A stretch of DNA of 64,000 nucleotides from positions 7,514,342-7,578,341 of the forward strand of contig OU452216.1 of the NCBI GenBank assembly GCA_911728435.2. Reading direction: 5' to 3'. Source of the DNA: Apoderus coryli. Lineage: Eukaryota > Arthropoda > Insecta > Coleoptera > Attelabidae. The stretch's first letter is position 1. Each line of letters opens with the position of its first letter. This document shows, one piece after another, positions 28,701 through 40,694 of the stretch. The notes under the pieces are model-generated. The model made no database searches, was not told the origin of the DNA, and was given only the letters and a program-made list of their open reading frames with translations. The position numbers and the translations under genes were made by a program.

Positions 28701-31700
28701 TCATTTAATTAATTTCTATGATTAATTTTGTTGGCATATTTTACGAATCGCACTGTATTATTAAATAGAGTTCTTTTAAAAAGAAAATAAGTACGTAAAA
28801 CACAGAAATGAACTTACAGCTTTCTATTTCGACAGTGCAATTCTGCGAATCCAATGGATAATAATGCAAATCCATCATGCAAGCCAACGTAGTAGTAAAT
28901 CGCATGCCGTAAGTAATGGATCCGTCACCATTTAGTCTTACCAGCTTATTTCTCTCAGTGACATCATGAAGAAAACTGGAATTCGTAATTATCTACATAA
29001 ATATAAAACCACAGATACTCCCCACAGGGTTGAAATGCACGGTAACATCATAAAAAGGATTCTTATAAGAAAAACTATTTTACCTGTTTTTGTCGTTAGC
29101 AAAAAATGTATCTGGAACCCAGATTTTCTCAGCAAAATCTCCTGACAATGTAAGAACTTCATCTTCGTTGCTAAATGCTAATCTTTCATCCTTCCAGTAT
29201 TGATTTAGATAAAGCGTAATTGTGTAGTCCTAAAAAGGAATATTAATGTATGTTTTGTTGACTTTGGCGAAGTTCCTTTTTAAATTTGTAAAATTTACTG
29301 ATCTGGAGTTGTCTTATATTATTATTTAATTAATTCAAATACTAAATCGTGTAAATTTCCTTACAGTCCATCCCTGCAATTCGTAGGTACATGTTCTGAA
29401 ATTTAATAAAGTACTTTGGAAAATGTTTCAGATTCTATTTCATTTTGCCACCACAAATTTATTGGTACACCGGATTTAATACATTTTTATTAAAGTCTCT
29501 AACGGAAATGAAGTCTGGTTGCAAAAAAAAATAGCGCCACTCTTTGAATGAATATATAAATAAATAAACCTCATATTACGTGAAACATTTCTTAAAAAAT
29601 CCAATCAGAAAATTGGATTGTAGACAAGAAAATCGTTTACATTCTTTGGTTTCTTTATCATCTCTTACGATAGAGATTATCTTTTATTTTACCTGAATAT
29701 TTCTTGTAGATAATATTCTAAATATCAGCCTTTGTTGTTTGATGTCATCCAGAAAATGCCCTAAAGGAATTTTAATTCTAAAACGTCGGCAATTTTGCTT
29801 TTAGTGCGAAACGCGACCTGCTTTCTTTTAGTGGATAGAAAGTTTGGCAAATATAAATTTTATAATCTCCGCTGCTTTTTTAAATTTGCATGCAGTGTGA
29901 TTTTTGTATTATTTCCAGATTCTGGGTGTTATTTCAAGTATTTTTATTTTTCTATAGCATACAGGGTGGCCAAAATTAATTTAAATAATCAAATTCAGCT
30001 TTAAATTATTTACCGTCGATGATTATAACATACTTTTTCACCTATTTAATTTTCCTAAACTATCCTAGTTTTAATTCATGACTATCCAATGGCTTCAAGT
30101 ATTTCCTCATACTTGAATTGCTTCGTTAATTGGACTCTATAATTATTCATCAACTTACCATATTTACTTCAGATATCGCATCAAAGCTAGCTATAGTTAG
30201 ATCCATTCCAACGAGGAGTGGTGCTCCTGAAATCGATAGGAGATATTGATTTTTTAAATTAACGCCTTCACCAAAAATCAAGAAATAAGATGTTCTAAAC
30301 ACAAGTAATAGGTTGAAATGTCGTATCAGGAACACATAACTATGAAGATGAACAAAATTGGATTCTGTTACTAAAATTTATATAAACATAACCTTTAATT
30401 ATTTCAAGTATTAAACATTTTATGGGTCTAAAGTGAACAGTTTTGCAGGAATTTGACTCTAAACTAAAGTCTGCAATTGCCTGAGATACATAAATTTCAA
30501 AAATTTTCCATAATTCAAAAATTCCTTTAAATATTTTCCATAATTCAAAAATTCCTTTAAATATTTTTTTCAAATTTAGTGACCGATATGTTCTTTACAA
30601 AAGACATATTTTGACATAAACAATCTTTTTAAAAAACTCACCAGTGGCGTGCTATAAGGGTTAGTGACGCTTTTTATCCCCCTATTTTTTACGCCACTGG
30701 AATAAATTTATTTTTTTATTTTTTTCAAATTCCCTGTTCATTTTTGCTTAAAAAAGTTATAACTTTTTATAGGTCTAAATTGAACGATTTTGCAGGAATT
30801 TGCCTGTAAACAAAAGTCTGCAAGTAAAGTTCCCATATTCAACTTTCCTTGCAAAGGCAAATTCCTGCAAAACCGTTCATTTTAGATCCATGAAATGTTA
30901 TTACTTTTTTAAGGAGAAATGAACAAGGAATTTAAAAAAAATAAAAAAATATATTTATTTCAGTGGCGTAAAACATAGGGGGATAAAAAGTGCCACTAAC
31001 CCCTATAGCATGCCACAGGTTAATTTTTGAAAAATATGCTTTATGTCAAAATATGGCTTTTTTAAACGACAAAGCGGTCACTAAATTTGAAAAAAATATT
31101 TAAAGGCGTTTTTGAATTATGGCACATTTTAGACGTATGCGTTATTGATTTTTTTAATTAACGCCTTCACCAAAAAGTCAAGAAATAAGATGTTCTAAAC
31201 ACAAGTAATAGGTTGAAATGTCGTATCAGGAACACATAAGTAGGAAGATCAAGGACAAAATTAGATTCTGTTACTGAAATTTATATAAACATAACCTTTA
31301 ATTTCAAGTTTAAGTGTGTGGTGCGTGCAATAAAAATTGCTGCTTACTGTTTTCAATTAAAAAATTAGTAATTTAATGCTTAATACATAAATTAATTAGA
31401 TTTAGAAATTTAGAACAAAGAAGATGTTTATATTTAGCCGATATTCTGTACCTGCGACAATTTTGACTCTCTTAATAATAAAATTTAGATAGGTGGATAT
31501 GATGATTGTAAAAAATAGTAATAGTATAGTAATGAATGCAGAATGTGCCTGTTCATCTTCATACTTATGTGTTCCTGATACGAGGTTTCAACCTGTTAGT
31601 TGTATTTAGAACATCGTAATTTCTTGTCGTTTGGTGAAGGCACAATTTAAAAAACAAGAACTTAAGAAGAAACTGGCTTAAAGCTTGAAACACGGTTACG

Positions 31701-32364
31701 TTACGTTGCATAGTAACAATAATTTGTGAAAACTGCCAAAATTCGTGTTTTGCAAAGGTTGCCTGCATATTTATGAGTCCGTCAATGCTGTAAACTTTGA
31801 TTTTAAAGGCGTGATCTTATGTATAAATCTCAAGATTAATTAAAAACGATTTGAATCAATTATAGTTAAGCAATCATAATTTATAATCGAATTAATTAAC
31901 TTTAAATTAAATTAAAACCGTATTAAAGAAAATCAGAAGAATTAACTCTGGATTTAAAAGCAATTTCATCGCACGAAAATGCATTTGACATGTTTAATTT
32001 AAAATTGAAAGTCTCGTTGTCTTCTCTCTATTTACTCCTATAAGTATATAAAGTAAAATAGAACAGACTCGATGTCGGTTTCGGGGTTGAAATTACGTAA
32101 AGATTGACTAGCAGCGAATGTGTTTAGTAGTTACTCTAACTTACCTCCAAAATCAGGCCTCAACCGAATATCGTAACCTTCAAGTAATCGTGAGATCGTC
32201 TGTGTAACATTTTCTAATCTATCTGACATCGGATTCTTACTTAACCTATTTCACAAAACAATTATCAATGTTATAAATGAAACTAAATAAACAAAAACTT
32301 ACCCAAAACTTTGTAACACAACAAAAAATTGTAGCACTATAATTTTAACTACAATCGAGCACAT
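25720..32364 (-). CDS. Lcch3: GABA-gated ion channel subunit LCCH3
   Basis: Cys-loop receptor beta-like subunit, 478 aa. Exons in order: 32364-32303, 32239-32145, 30226-30159, 29229-29084, 28975-28818, 28690-28559, 26604-26452, 26394-25951, 25898-25720 (1437 nt). It has a short signal peptide, then [15 protein letters not shown] and [15 protein letters not shown]. The Cys loop is [15 protein letters not shown], with exactly 13 residues between cysteines. M1 is [20 protein letters not shown], and M2 follows from [20 protein letters not shown]3 ends [11 protein letters not shown], then a Lys/Ser-rich loop and a C-terminal M4 ([20 protein letters not shown]). These match LCCH3 rather than RDL, which has PARVALG. 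In Drosophila LCCH3 can form cation channels with GRD; whether that holds here is unknown. It is divergent from the CG8916-like subunit. Two introns carry foldback repeats. Confidence 0.93.
26610..28555. mobile_element. Foldback element of tandem 321-bp units
   Basis: Five direct units spaced 320-321 bp (CCAGTGGCGTGCTATA at 26742, 27063, 27384, 27705, 28025, one with a mismatch) are followed by one unit in reverse complement (28205-28510). Each unit holds ATCCCCCTATTTTTTACGCC, TTTTGCAGGAATTTG and CATAATTCAAAAACTCC. It fills the Lcch3 intron 26605-28558 almost completely. No coding capacity is seen. Relatives with the same architecture lie at 30415-31140 and 47820-49150. Confidence 0.85.
30246..31270. 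repeat. Foldback units with duplicated ~100-bp flanks
   Basis: 30415-31140 holds about one and a half direct units and one inverted unit of the 321-bp family. It is bracketed by two direct copies of a ~105-bp segment (30246-30350 and 31143-31270) sharing AAGAAATAAGATGTTC and GGTTGAAATGTCGTATCAGG. The same segment occurs inverted at about 31550-31650 and 35865-35955. It lies in the Lcch3 intron 30227-32144. The flank duplication suggests a local segmental duplication rather than a short target-site duplication. Confidence 0.7.
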
Positions 32365-34000
32365 TATTATTTATTTATTTTAATTCATAACTTTTTAAAT
32401 GCTACATTACGAAATCTAAACATATTTCTTGAGCTTTTGAACATTTCTGTTCATAGTTAATATTTGAACACATCTCGTACTAATAAATATCTAAATACAA
32501 CTTTAATAGTAAAATTTCCGGTACCTTTTTAATGAATCAAGTTTATTGTTGTGTTAAGATTTACTATTAAATTTATATTCGGAATTGAGATGGTTTTACA
32601 GATGATGCACAACACTTTGGTGAAAGCACCGCGGAAATAATGTGACGATCTGCCTAAGCGCATGCTTGAAGTTGTTTTGCCGCATCCTCTGTTTGCTTTT
32701 CTGTCCTAGTGGTTAAAGTTGCGCCTATACTCTACTGCTTTCCGAAGTTGATCATTTTGAATTTTGTATACAGGGTTGTTTTTCACTTTATGACTGGTTT
32801 ATTCCCTCTCATATATCGTATGAGGGAACACAACTGTTAGGGTAGTAAAAATGAAAATATCACATTTTTTTTTTATACTTTTTGTTGCCTAGCTTGAAGC
32901 TTTGCATTCAAATTTCAATATTCAGCGACAGTACAAACGCCATATCATCCCTTATATATTATCCAGGCCGTTGATTTGAACTGTTTTGCGAAAAGGGAAA
33001 TCACCAGGCCTGTTTAGACTTTTAAATCGGTGTGCAGTTGAGGAATTTCACATGAAAAAGCTTCATGCACATGCCTATAACTTCAGCTGACTGAAACTTT
33101 TTTGAAAATGGAGAGTCGCGCGCATTTTACTCATTTTACTGCCATCGCATCTGTGCGAAACTTTAATATTTCTATTTGTACACGAACTATACGTATATCT
33201 ATATATTTGTTTTTGGAAAAGAGTAGCTAAAATATCGCATAGTAAGTTAGGGAGTTGTGGAAATCAAAAAATGAAGTTGTATAGAAGTTTTTCCTGTCTA
33301 CAAGTTGCTGTTATACTGTAAGTTATTTAAATTATTTATTTGTTAATAGTAAACCAATTTTTTTATGACTTTAGCATATCCAAATATTATAAAGAAATGT
33401 CTAACAAAGTTTTAGTAAATACCACAGGCATAATATATCAACGACAATAACTAACATTATGTTTTTCTTATGAAAACTCCTGTATATTACTATTAAGTTA
33501 GTTAATATTCATCTATTTGTACCCCTCTTATTCTCCGGCTAGCTACGTCGCTGCCTCTGTATAAAAAATTATACGTACCCAACCCTTAAATCGCATAAAT
33601 CATGAAAAAATATAATTCAACTTCCCGAGTAGTTAGAAAAATAATTAAAAAATGTACAATTAAACTTGTGAAAAGCACAATAGAAATTTATATGTTTTCA
33701 CTTTAGGTTTTTCAAATGCATTAAGGGTAATTTAATACGTTTGTTGGGGTTAACCAACGAAAATGAAAATATATACTTTTACGTAGTTGTCTTACAAGGA
33801 TTTTCACTTTATCTCCCATGAGGGAAATTTCCAGCTTTTATTGCGTAGTCATTTGGAAAACTTGTTGGTCACATCGCTATGGTCCCTGGGTTGTTAATAG
33901 ATCTCAACTATGTTGAATGAAAACGAAAACTTTGGTCATTATTTACAAGAAGGGTAGAAGAAAAGGTTAATGATCTCTTCACAACTCTCTGAAAAAATAT
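32365..34000. promoter_or_regulatory. Lcch3 upstream half of divergent intergenic region
   Basis: Together with 34280-34800 this separates the divergent Lcch3 (-) and CG8916-like (+) genes, so promoter elements of both probably lie here. I see no clear TATA/Inr pair. TACAGGG-type transposon-end fragments occur near 32770 and 34600. No further exon is supported between 32365 and 34000. Confidence 0.35.
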
Positions 34001-34004
34001 ATTT

Positions 34005-34274
34005 CTATTTTGCGACATCCTCAGCAACTTCTCTAGTAACAATTTGTCTCGCAGCTTCAACGATTTCATCGGGAGTTGACTAGGGGGACCTCCAGGGTAA
34101 AGCCTGGTAAATATAAATATAATTTTGTAAAATGATTAAAAGATTAAAATGAAATCTGCATTGGAGTATAAAAAGACAGCCTCTAACAACATCTATTGAC
34201 CCTTTTGAGAGTTTAACGTCACTCACTTGAGATTCATCGACGTTCTTTTCGAAAACATTCGCATACTCAGCCAT
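34005..34274 (-). CDS. Candidate 40-residue two-exon small protein
   Basis: Not recognised. Exon 1 is 34274-34227 (48 nt, starting MAEYANVFEK), with a GTGAGT donor. A CCCCCTAG acceptor leads to exon 2 at 34079-34005 (STPDEIVEAARQ to a TAG stop). The join is exactly in frame and gives 40 aa that are acidic and predicted helical, without signal peptide or TM segment. The intron is 147 nt. If unspliced, the first frame runs into non-homologous sequence. It lies between divergent Lcch3 and the CG8916-like gene. A pseudogene fragment or chance splice pair is possible; the evidence is only frame, splice motifs and composition. Confidence 0.35.
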
Positions 34275-34802
34275 TTTTTTGTATTTCAAGACCCTTATAT
34301 ATACTTTTTCCTTTTTTTGATTATAATTTTAACTGGGACGAACATGCACATATTTTAATTAAGCTATTTAAGTCTGAGTTGGGTTGCTAAACAATTTAAC
34401 AGCAAATCGTGAATTATCTGCAATCCGGGACTGTGTTGAAACTGATTAATTGGGTGGGTATTTCGATTGACACTTGGCAAAAGTTTGATCTTTATTGTTG
34501 GTTTCAGCACACCACTAATAAATTAAATTTGAGCAAATGAGATTCCTTATACAAGATGAATCTTCTAATTTGTATCAAAAAACTTTAAGTTGCATATACA
34601 GGGTGTGAAAGTTAAGCTTTTGTTTAAGTATTTATTATTCTTTCAATATTGAACTCGAAACAAAACCACTTTATTTCGATGTTCTTCTAAAACCTACCCT
34701 ATTAAAGTTATTCAGGCGTTTCTAGTACTGGATTTTTCCCAGACGCTTTCGTTTATTTTAAATGTAAGCAAAATTATAGCTTTCGCTTATGTAAATAACG
34801 CT

Positions 34803-37800
34803 TTGGGTAAATATTTATTCATTTTGAATACGCTAGATGATGAAGAAGGAAAAAAAATGTCACTTAGGGTTGGGGTGCATCTGAGGCTCCATATATTCAG
34901 GGAGTTGCGAAAAAAACCATCTTCAAATGTCCTTATTTACAGAATTTGCATTTCACCATCAATTTCAACCCTTCTGATAACGAAAACATCATCGAAAAGA
35001 GACGGAATTAGTTTGGAACATGAAATGCTACGGCAAAACATGACTTTGAAGCATGTTTTGGTTGATTTTACCACTGTGACGAAAGGTAATGGTTCAATTT
35101 TAGATAAAAGTCGAGGATCAAGGTACAATGGTAATGATGTTGTTAGCAAGAATATTACGATCATCTTGGAGAATTTGCTGAAGAATTACGAGAGCTCACA
35201 GTTGCCGTCACATGGAAAAGGTACATATCAACATTCTTTTGGCCATAACTCTGAAACGAATAAAGATTTTGATGTGCGGTTTTGGGACTTTTTTGTTGTA
35301 AATTCAATTTACTTTTCATTTTTCATAAAATTTTGTATCATTCCATTTAAGTTTTTGCAAATAGAGCCATCTAGCGGAGCCCCAAAAAAGAATTATGGGT
35401 TGAAATATTTTTTTTCTTCATCAGCAAGGCTTCAGTTCTTAAACAAAAGTTAGATTGATAAATTCGGTTAAGCCAAACCAAAGTTATAGACATTATCATA
35501 GGTAACAGTTCGTCCTTCTCTGCTGCCTTTATTTCAAACCGCACAATAAAAAGTGATACATAAAAAAGATGCCGAATCTCAGTAGAATTACTGTGGTAGT
35601 ATTGATTTTTTAACTTATATTGCGAAATTTTCAATAAAAATGCATTTTTCGCATTACTGTATCTATTACGCCCCCTAGCGGTATAGTTAGGAACTAAAAA
35701 ACTATATCTACCGATTTCCCATAGTCGATTTCCCTATAAGAATTTTTTCCCCATTGTCCTACGACTATTATTTCCCGAGATATGCTCCTGTCCACCGTTA
35801 ATGGAGTACCCAGTACAGTGTGTTCCAAGGCACAGAATCCAATTTTTGTTACTGCTCATCTTCATACTTATGTGTTCCTGGTAGGACATTTCAACTTATT
35901 AGTTTTATTTGAGAAAATCTTATTTCTTGTCTTTTGGTGAAGGCACAATTAAAAAAATCTTATTTTTGTGTATGAAGGTATATACAGGGTGGTCCAACGA
36001 AAAGTTTGCACCTAGCTTTTCTCTTTTTTTTGTAGTCGAATGCGAAAATGCTCGGACACGTCGATTTTGCTTTTGAGGGGGACACATTTTAAACATATTT
36101 TTCGATCTGCGCCTTTAACCCCCTAGCGGGGGTGAGTAACAACCCTAAAATTTTAAATGGAAAGAGGGGTCTAATGACATATCATTTGAAAGGACACAAA
36201 ATTGTCTTTCTAATGATACCCTATTTGTCGAATTTTACTAAAACAGTTAATACAAAAACGACTTTAAAGACATTAAGCCGATAATTTTGGTATTAATGAG
36301 AAATACAAATAAGTTTTAATTATTGCGAGTGAAAACACCTGCAATCGTTAGTACATTCCAATGTTTGTTAGTTTTAACATTGCTTTGTAAAAAAAGTAAA
36401 CAAGCTGTTAAATTGATTTATTAAGACGTTACATTAACAAATGTTGAAAATGTGACCCATTTGATTCCATACAATAATACAGATTTTGTTCAAATCTATT
36501 TCTAACATTTTGTAGCATATCAGGTGTTATGTTTCTGCACTCTTCTGTAATGCGTTGGCGAAGATCTTCTATGGACTCGGGCTTCGTGGCAAAACATTTA
36601 TTTTTTAAGTGCCCCCAAAGAAAAAAGTCTAAAGGCGATAAATCCGGTGACCTGGCAGGCCATTCAATTGGGCCCCTCCTTCCAATCCACCGTCCAGGGA
36701 ACCGGTCATCTAAGAACTGTCTTACAGGAGCCACATAGTGCGGAGGTGCTCCATCTTGCTGGAAATAAAGCCGATCAGCAGTATGATTTTGGTCATCTTC
36801 TATTATTTGTGTTATTAAAGGATCAATTGTGTCTTCAAGCATGTTTAGGTACACTTCACCAGTTAAATTTCCAGGAATAAAAAGTGGTCCTATAATATGA
36901 TTTCCTAATATGCCACACCAGACGTTTATTTTTTGAGGATACTGGGTATGAACCTCACGGAATAAATGTGGGTTACTGTCATCCCAGTAACGGCAATTGT
37001 GCCTATTTACAGCTCCATTCAAATAAAATGTGCATTCGTCGGAAAAACAAATGTTAAATAATAATTGCGGATCTTCAATTAAACGCTGGCTCATTGCTTC
37101 ACAAAATTGCAGCCTTCTATCAGGATCATCCTCATTTAGTTCCTGTACTAATTTGATTTTGTACGGATGAAATTTGTACGCTTTTAAAATTCGTATTATG
37201 GACGAACGGGAGACACCTGAGGCTTCAGCTAGTTGACGGGTACTTTGACTATGATCCATTTCAACATGCCCTAAAACAGCGACTTCCACAGCTTCATTTC
37301 TGATCGGTTTCTGCGGCTGGTGTTTTACATTACAGACAGATCCGGTATCTACAAACTTTTTAACTAACTTGCCAACGTACACATCATTCACATTTTTATC
37401 GGGATGTCTCTCATTAAATAAGCGAGCCGTAAGTCTAGCACTACTATTATTTTGAAAATAAAGTTTAACAATTTCAACTCGTTCTAGAATGGAATAAATC
37501 ATTTTGTACGGTAAAAGTAAAATAACTTGAGAAGCAACCAAACTGAATCAATGAAAAGACTAAAATAAACGGTGTAAATTCTTTTCCTACACGTATCTGC
37601 AGTTTTTATTTCAACAAAAAACGCAAACGATTAGTGAGGAATTTAGTTCTGATAAATAAGATAGTGTTTTTGAAATCCCGTTTTTCTTCAAAGTAAATAA
37701 TTTAGAAATGATTGTAGTTGTTTTCAGTCGTAATAATTAAAACTTATTTGTATTTCTCATTAATACCAAAATTATCGGCTTAATGTCTTTAAAGTCGTTT

Positions 37801-40694
37801 TCGTATTAACTGTTTTAGTAAAATTCGACAAATAGGGTATCATTAGAAAGACAATTTTGTGTCCTTTCAAATGATATGTCATTAGACCCCTCTTTCCATT
37901 TAAAATTTTAGGGTTGTTACTCACCCCCGCTAGGGGGTTAAAGGCGCAGATCGAAAAATATGTTTAAAATGTGTCCCCCTCAAAAGCAAAATCGACGTGT
38001 CCGAGCATTTTCGCATTCGACTACAAAAAAAAGAGAAAAGCTAGGTGCAAACTTTTCGTTGGACCACCCTGTATGTGAGTTGTGTGTATCGTAACATCCA
38101 GAACTTCAGGAATTCGGCATTTTAATAACGGTCTAATGAATGTATACCTATATATATAACACATATTATACAGAGGCACTACAACTCTACTAAACTATGT
38201 GAATTACTGCTATCGAACATCAAAGAGGTAAAACTTTCACAGGCTCCTGTGGGGCCTGCCGCTATAGCAATCCGTGCCCTCGGTAAACTCAATATTTGAT
38301 TATTATAGGTACCTACATCATCGCATAGTTATATAAACATCATCCAATCTTTTTAAAACATGCATTCACTTTAATTAATAATAATTGATGGATGATTGAG
38401 TTAAAAATTGAAATTGAACTATTTCCCTTATGCAATAGTATGCTTGATCTAGATTAGCAACTTGTTCAAAATTAAAAGGATGACTTTTTATTATTTTTCG
38501 AATCATTAAAAAAATACTCCAAAAACATTTGTCTTACTTAAATTTAATACCAAAGTAGAAATACAATACTATCCAACAATTCATGTAATTTAAGATAACA
38601 AAAACATTTGGGGTATATTATTTATTATTCGTTGAGTTTTACGTCTTCAAAATAATTAAATTCACCGCTCAGAAATAATAAGCAAGGAAATATGATCTTT
38701 GTACAACGAAAAGCGCTGGAGTAAATTCATACCGTATGATATTAATTTATCTCTTAAATAAATGGTGAAGGAGCCGGAAAATGTTTGTTTGTAAAACAAA
38801 GTTGTCTAACTTTCTTATGGATAGTCCGATTTTAATAAAATTAGACTCAGTATAAAGGTAATGTTTGTGAGTCTTAAAAAAAGTATTGCTGCTTTTATTT
38901 ATTTTTTATATATGGCCGCTAGATGGAGATATATCTTTGGAGTATCGTATAACATAAAATACAAGTAAATTTTTGTTATATTCCTTGAATTATATTCCTT
39001 TCGTTGTAGACCAACCAACAATAGTCCAAACCAATATATTAATAAGGAGTATGGGACCGTTTTCAGAGCTTGATATGGTAAGGCGAAAGCTGTCTTTCAT
39101 GTTACGAATAGATCTATAACTTGTATTTAACTTTTAAAGGAATATTCAATGGACTGCTACTTTCGCCAATACTGGCGTGACCAAAGACTGTCGTTTCTTG
39201 GCCCAATCAAATCATTATCCTTATCCATAAAAATGCTGGAACGTCTATGGCGACCTGACACATATTTCTATAACGGAAAGAATTCCTATGTCCATACGAT
39301 TACAGTACCGAACAAACTCTTGAGAATTAGTCAAGATGGGGATATTCTTTACTCAATGCGGTATGTAATTTGAGCTGTATTTTCATTATGAATTTATACG
39401 CATAATTTTCTTGTGTAGCCTTACAATTAAAGCTAAATGTCCGATGGAATTAAGGAACTTCCCAATGGATAGACAGTCATGTCCACTAATCCTCGGCAGC
39501 TGTAAGTACCGACGTGTTTACAACCGGACATATTGTAATGTCGACCTTAATTTTGGTTCCAGATGCCTATACATCAAAAGATTTAATATACGAATGGCAA
39601 AACGATGCTAGTGTTAACTTAGTCCCAGGTATGACTCTGTCCCAATTTGATCTGATCAGTTTTCCATCGAGAAACTTCACACTGCAACGACGAGAAGGTG
39701 AATTCTCTGTCCTGGAAGTGTCTTTTAACCTCCAGCGTCACACCGGATACTTCTTGATCCAAGTGTATGTCCCATGCATTCTGATCGTCGTCCTTTCATG
39801 GGTATCGTTTTGGATCCATCGCGAAGCAACTAGTGATAGAGTTGGCCTTGGAATTACCACTGTGCTAACATTATCCACAATCAGTTTAGATTCCCGCACT
39901 GATTTACCCAAGGTTCGTTATGCAACTGCTTTAGACTGGTTCCTTTTGATGAGTTTCTTCTACTGCATCGCTACTTTGTTGGAGTTTGCTGGAGTTCATT
40001 ATTTTACGAAGGTATTAGTATAAAATCCCAACCCTAACTTCGTGAATTATTCCCACCAATTATTTCTATTAGGTTGGTAGCGGAGAAATTCCCGTTGATG
40101 AGGATGATTGGGAAGATTGTACCACTGGAGATGAGGAGTTTATTGGTAAAACTGCTGCAGATTTATTCGATGATGGGCATCGACGGCGTAGTTCAATTAT
40201 TTGCCCTATATACAATGTAGGTTCATAAAAATTACAATTTTAATAACTAATTCATTGAATTGAAGGTTGCTTCTTTGTACCATGAAAGTAGAAGGACTTC
40301 TCTTACATCAAATCCACATCCATCCCCTCAAATTCGACTAACTTTGGAAAAAACTACACAAACTGAGTTTAAATTACCAAAATGGAAGCAATTTTTATAC
40401 TGTTTGAAAGGTGATGATAAATTTCGGAAGCAAAGGCAACGAGAAGCAGCCGTAGGAGCTCTAGGTAAAGTACTATTGCAGCATCTTGTGTCCAGTGACA
40501 TATTTTTGTTTTTAGGAGATAATAAACATCATCCATCTCGTCACATCAACAGTGTTTCTTTAATCGATCGAGTTGCCAGAGTAATCTTCCCAACATCATT
40601 TGGAGTATTTAATTTATTCTATTGGATGGCCTATTTTATGACACAAGACAACTTCAAATGGGGTGATACCAAAATGAATTCACAAAATCACTAG
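34803..40694 (+). CDS. GABA-receptor subunit, CG8916/GRD type
   Basis: Second Cys-loop subunit, alpha-like. Exons: about 34803-35220 (5' limit uncertain), 39010-39077, 39140-39360, 39419-39501, 39563-40011, 40073-40216, 40266-40464 and 40516-40694. The first exon has NITIILENLLKNYESSQLP. Exon 2 (PTIVQTNILIRSMGPFSELDM) is 68 nt, the same length as its Lcch3 counterpart. The Cys loop is CPMELRNFPMDRQSC. M1 is GYFLIQVYVPCILIVVLSWV; M2 follows EATSDRVGLGITTVLTLS; M3 includes LLMSFFYCIATLLEFAGVHY; M4 is near the end (VIFPTSFGVFNLFYWMAYF). GRD and CG8916 are close paralogues. I favour CG8916 because of the Lcch3 and LRP4 neighbours. The start Met and signal peptide are not resolved. The 51-nt intron 40465-40515 is in frame and could be retained. 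Confidence 0.85.
35700..35817. repeat. Second copy of the window-start repeat
   Basis: Matches 1-121 in order and orientation, with CCATTGTCCTACGACTATTA and TTAATGGAGTACCC. Immediately to its right is the dispersed segment (35865-35955) also found in Lcch3 introns, then the intact transposon at 35985. All lie in the large first intron of the CG8916-like gene. Confidence 0.55.
35985..38071 (-). mobile_element. Intact Tc1/mariner transposon with ~350-bp TIRs
   Basis: Ends read CAGGGTGGTCCAACGAAAAG at 35985 and the exact complement ending at 38071, each flanked by TA. The inverted match continues almost without mismatch to about 36337 (left) and 37719 (right), roughly 350 bp per arm. The arms include CCCCCTAGCGGGGGTGAG near 36120. 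Between them is one uninterrupted transposase gene (36429-37541). Near-identical arms and an intact ORF point to a recent insertion. Host site: intron 35221-39009 of the CG8916-like gene, antisense. Confidence 0.92.
36429..37541 (-). CDS. Tc1/mariner-superfamily transposase, DD41D spacing
   Basis: 370 aa, intact. The N-terminus has a helix-turn-helix pair (RVEIVKLYFQNN; STRQLAEASGVSRSSIIRIL), followed by FHPYKIKLVQELNEDDPDRR. Catalytic residues are visible: Asp in CFSDECTFYLNG, Asp in LYFQQDGAPPHY, and Asp in SPDLSPLDFFLWG, with 41 residues between the second and third. That spacing matches the DD41D group and not mariner DD34D or Tc1 DD34E. The likely start is the Met of MIYSILERVE (codon ending at 37502), 13 codons downstream of the first Met. 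It would cut and paste the flanking element by binding its TIRs in the nucleus. I see no frameshift, premature stop or missing catalytic residue. Confidence 0.9.
   Translation of the reverse strand: MVASQVILLLPYKMIYSILERVEIVKLYFQNNSSARLTARLFNERHPDKNVNDVYVGKLVKKFVDTGSVCNVKHQPQKPIRNEAVEVAVLGHVEMDHSQSTRQLAEASGVSRSSIIRILKAYKFHPYKIKLVQELNEDDPDRRLQFCEAMSQRLIEDPQLLFNICFSDECTFYLNGAVNRHNCRYWDDSNPHLFREVHTQYPQKINVWCGILGNHIIGPLFIPGNLTGEVYLNMLEDTIDPLITQIIEDDQNHTADRLYFQQDGAPPHYVAPVRQFLDDRFPGRWIGRRGPIEWPARSPDLSPLDFFLWGHLKNKCFATKPESIEDLRQRITEECRNITPDMLQNVRNRFEQNLYYCMESNGSHFQHLLM

Noticed and set aside
35371..35634. Minus-strand 87-codon frame
   Set aside because: Intronic in the CG8916-like gene, no motif, compositionally ordinary AT-rich DNA.
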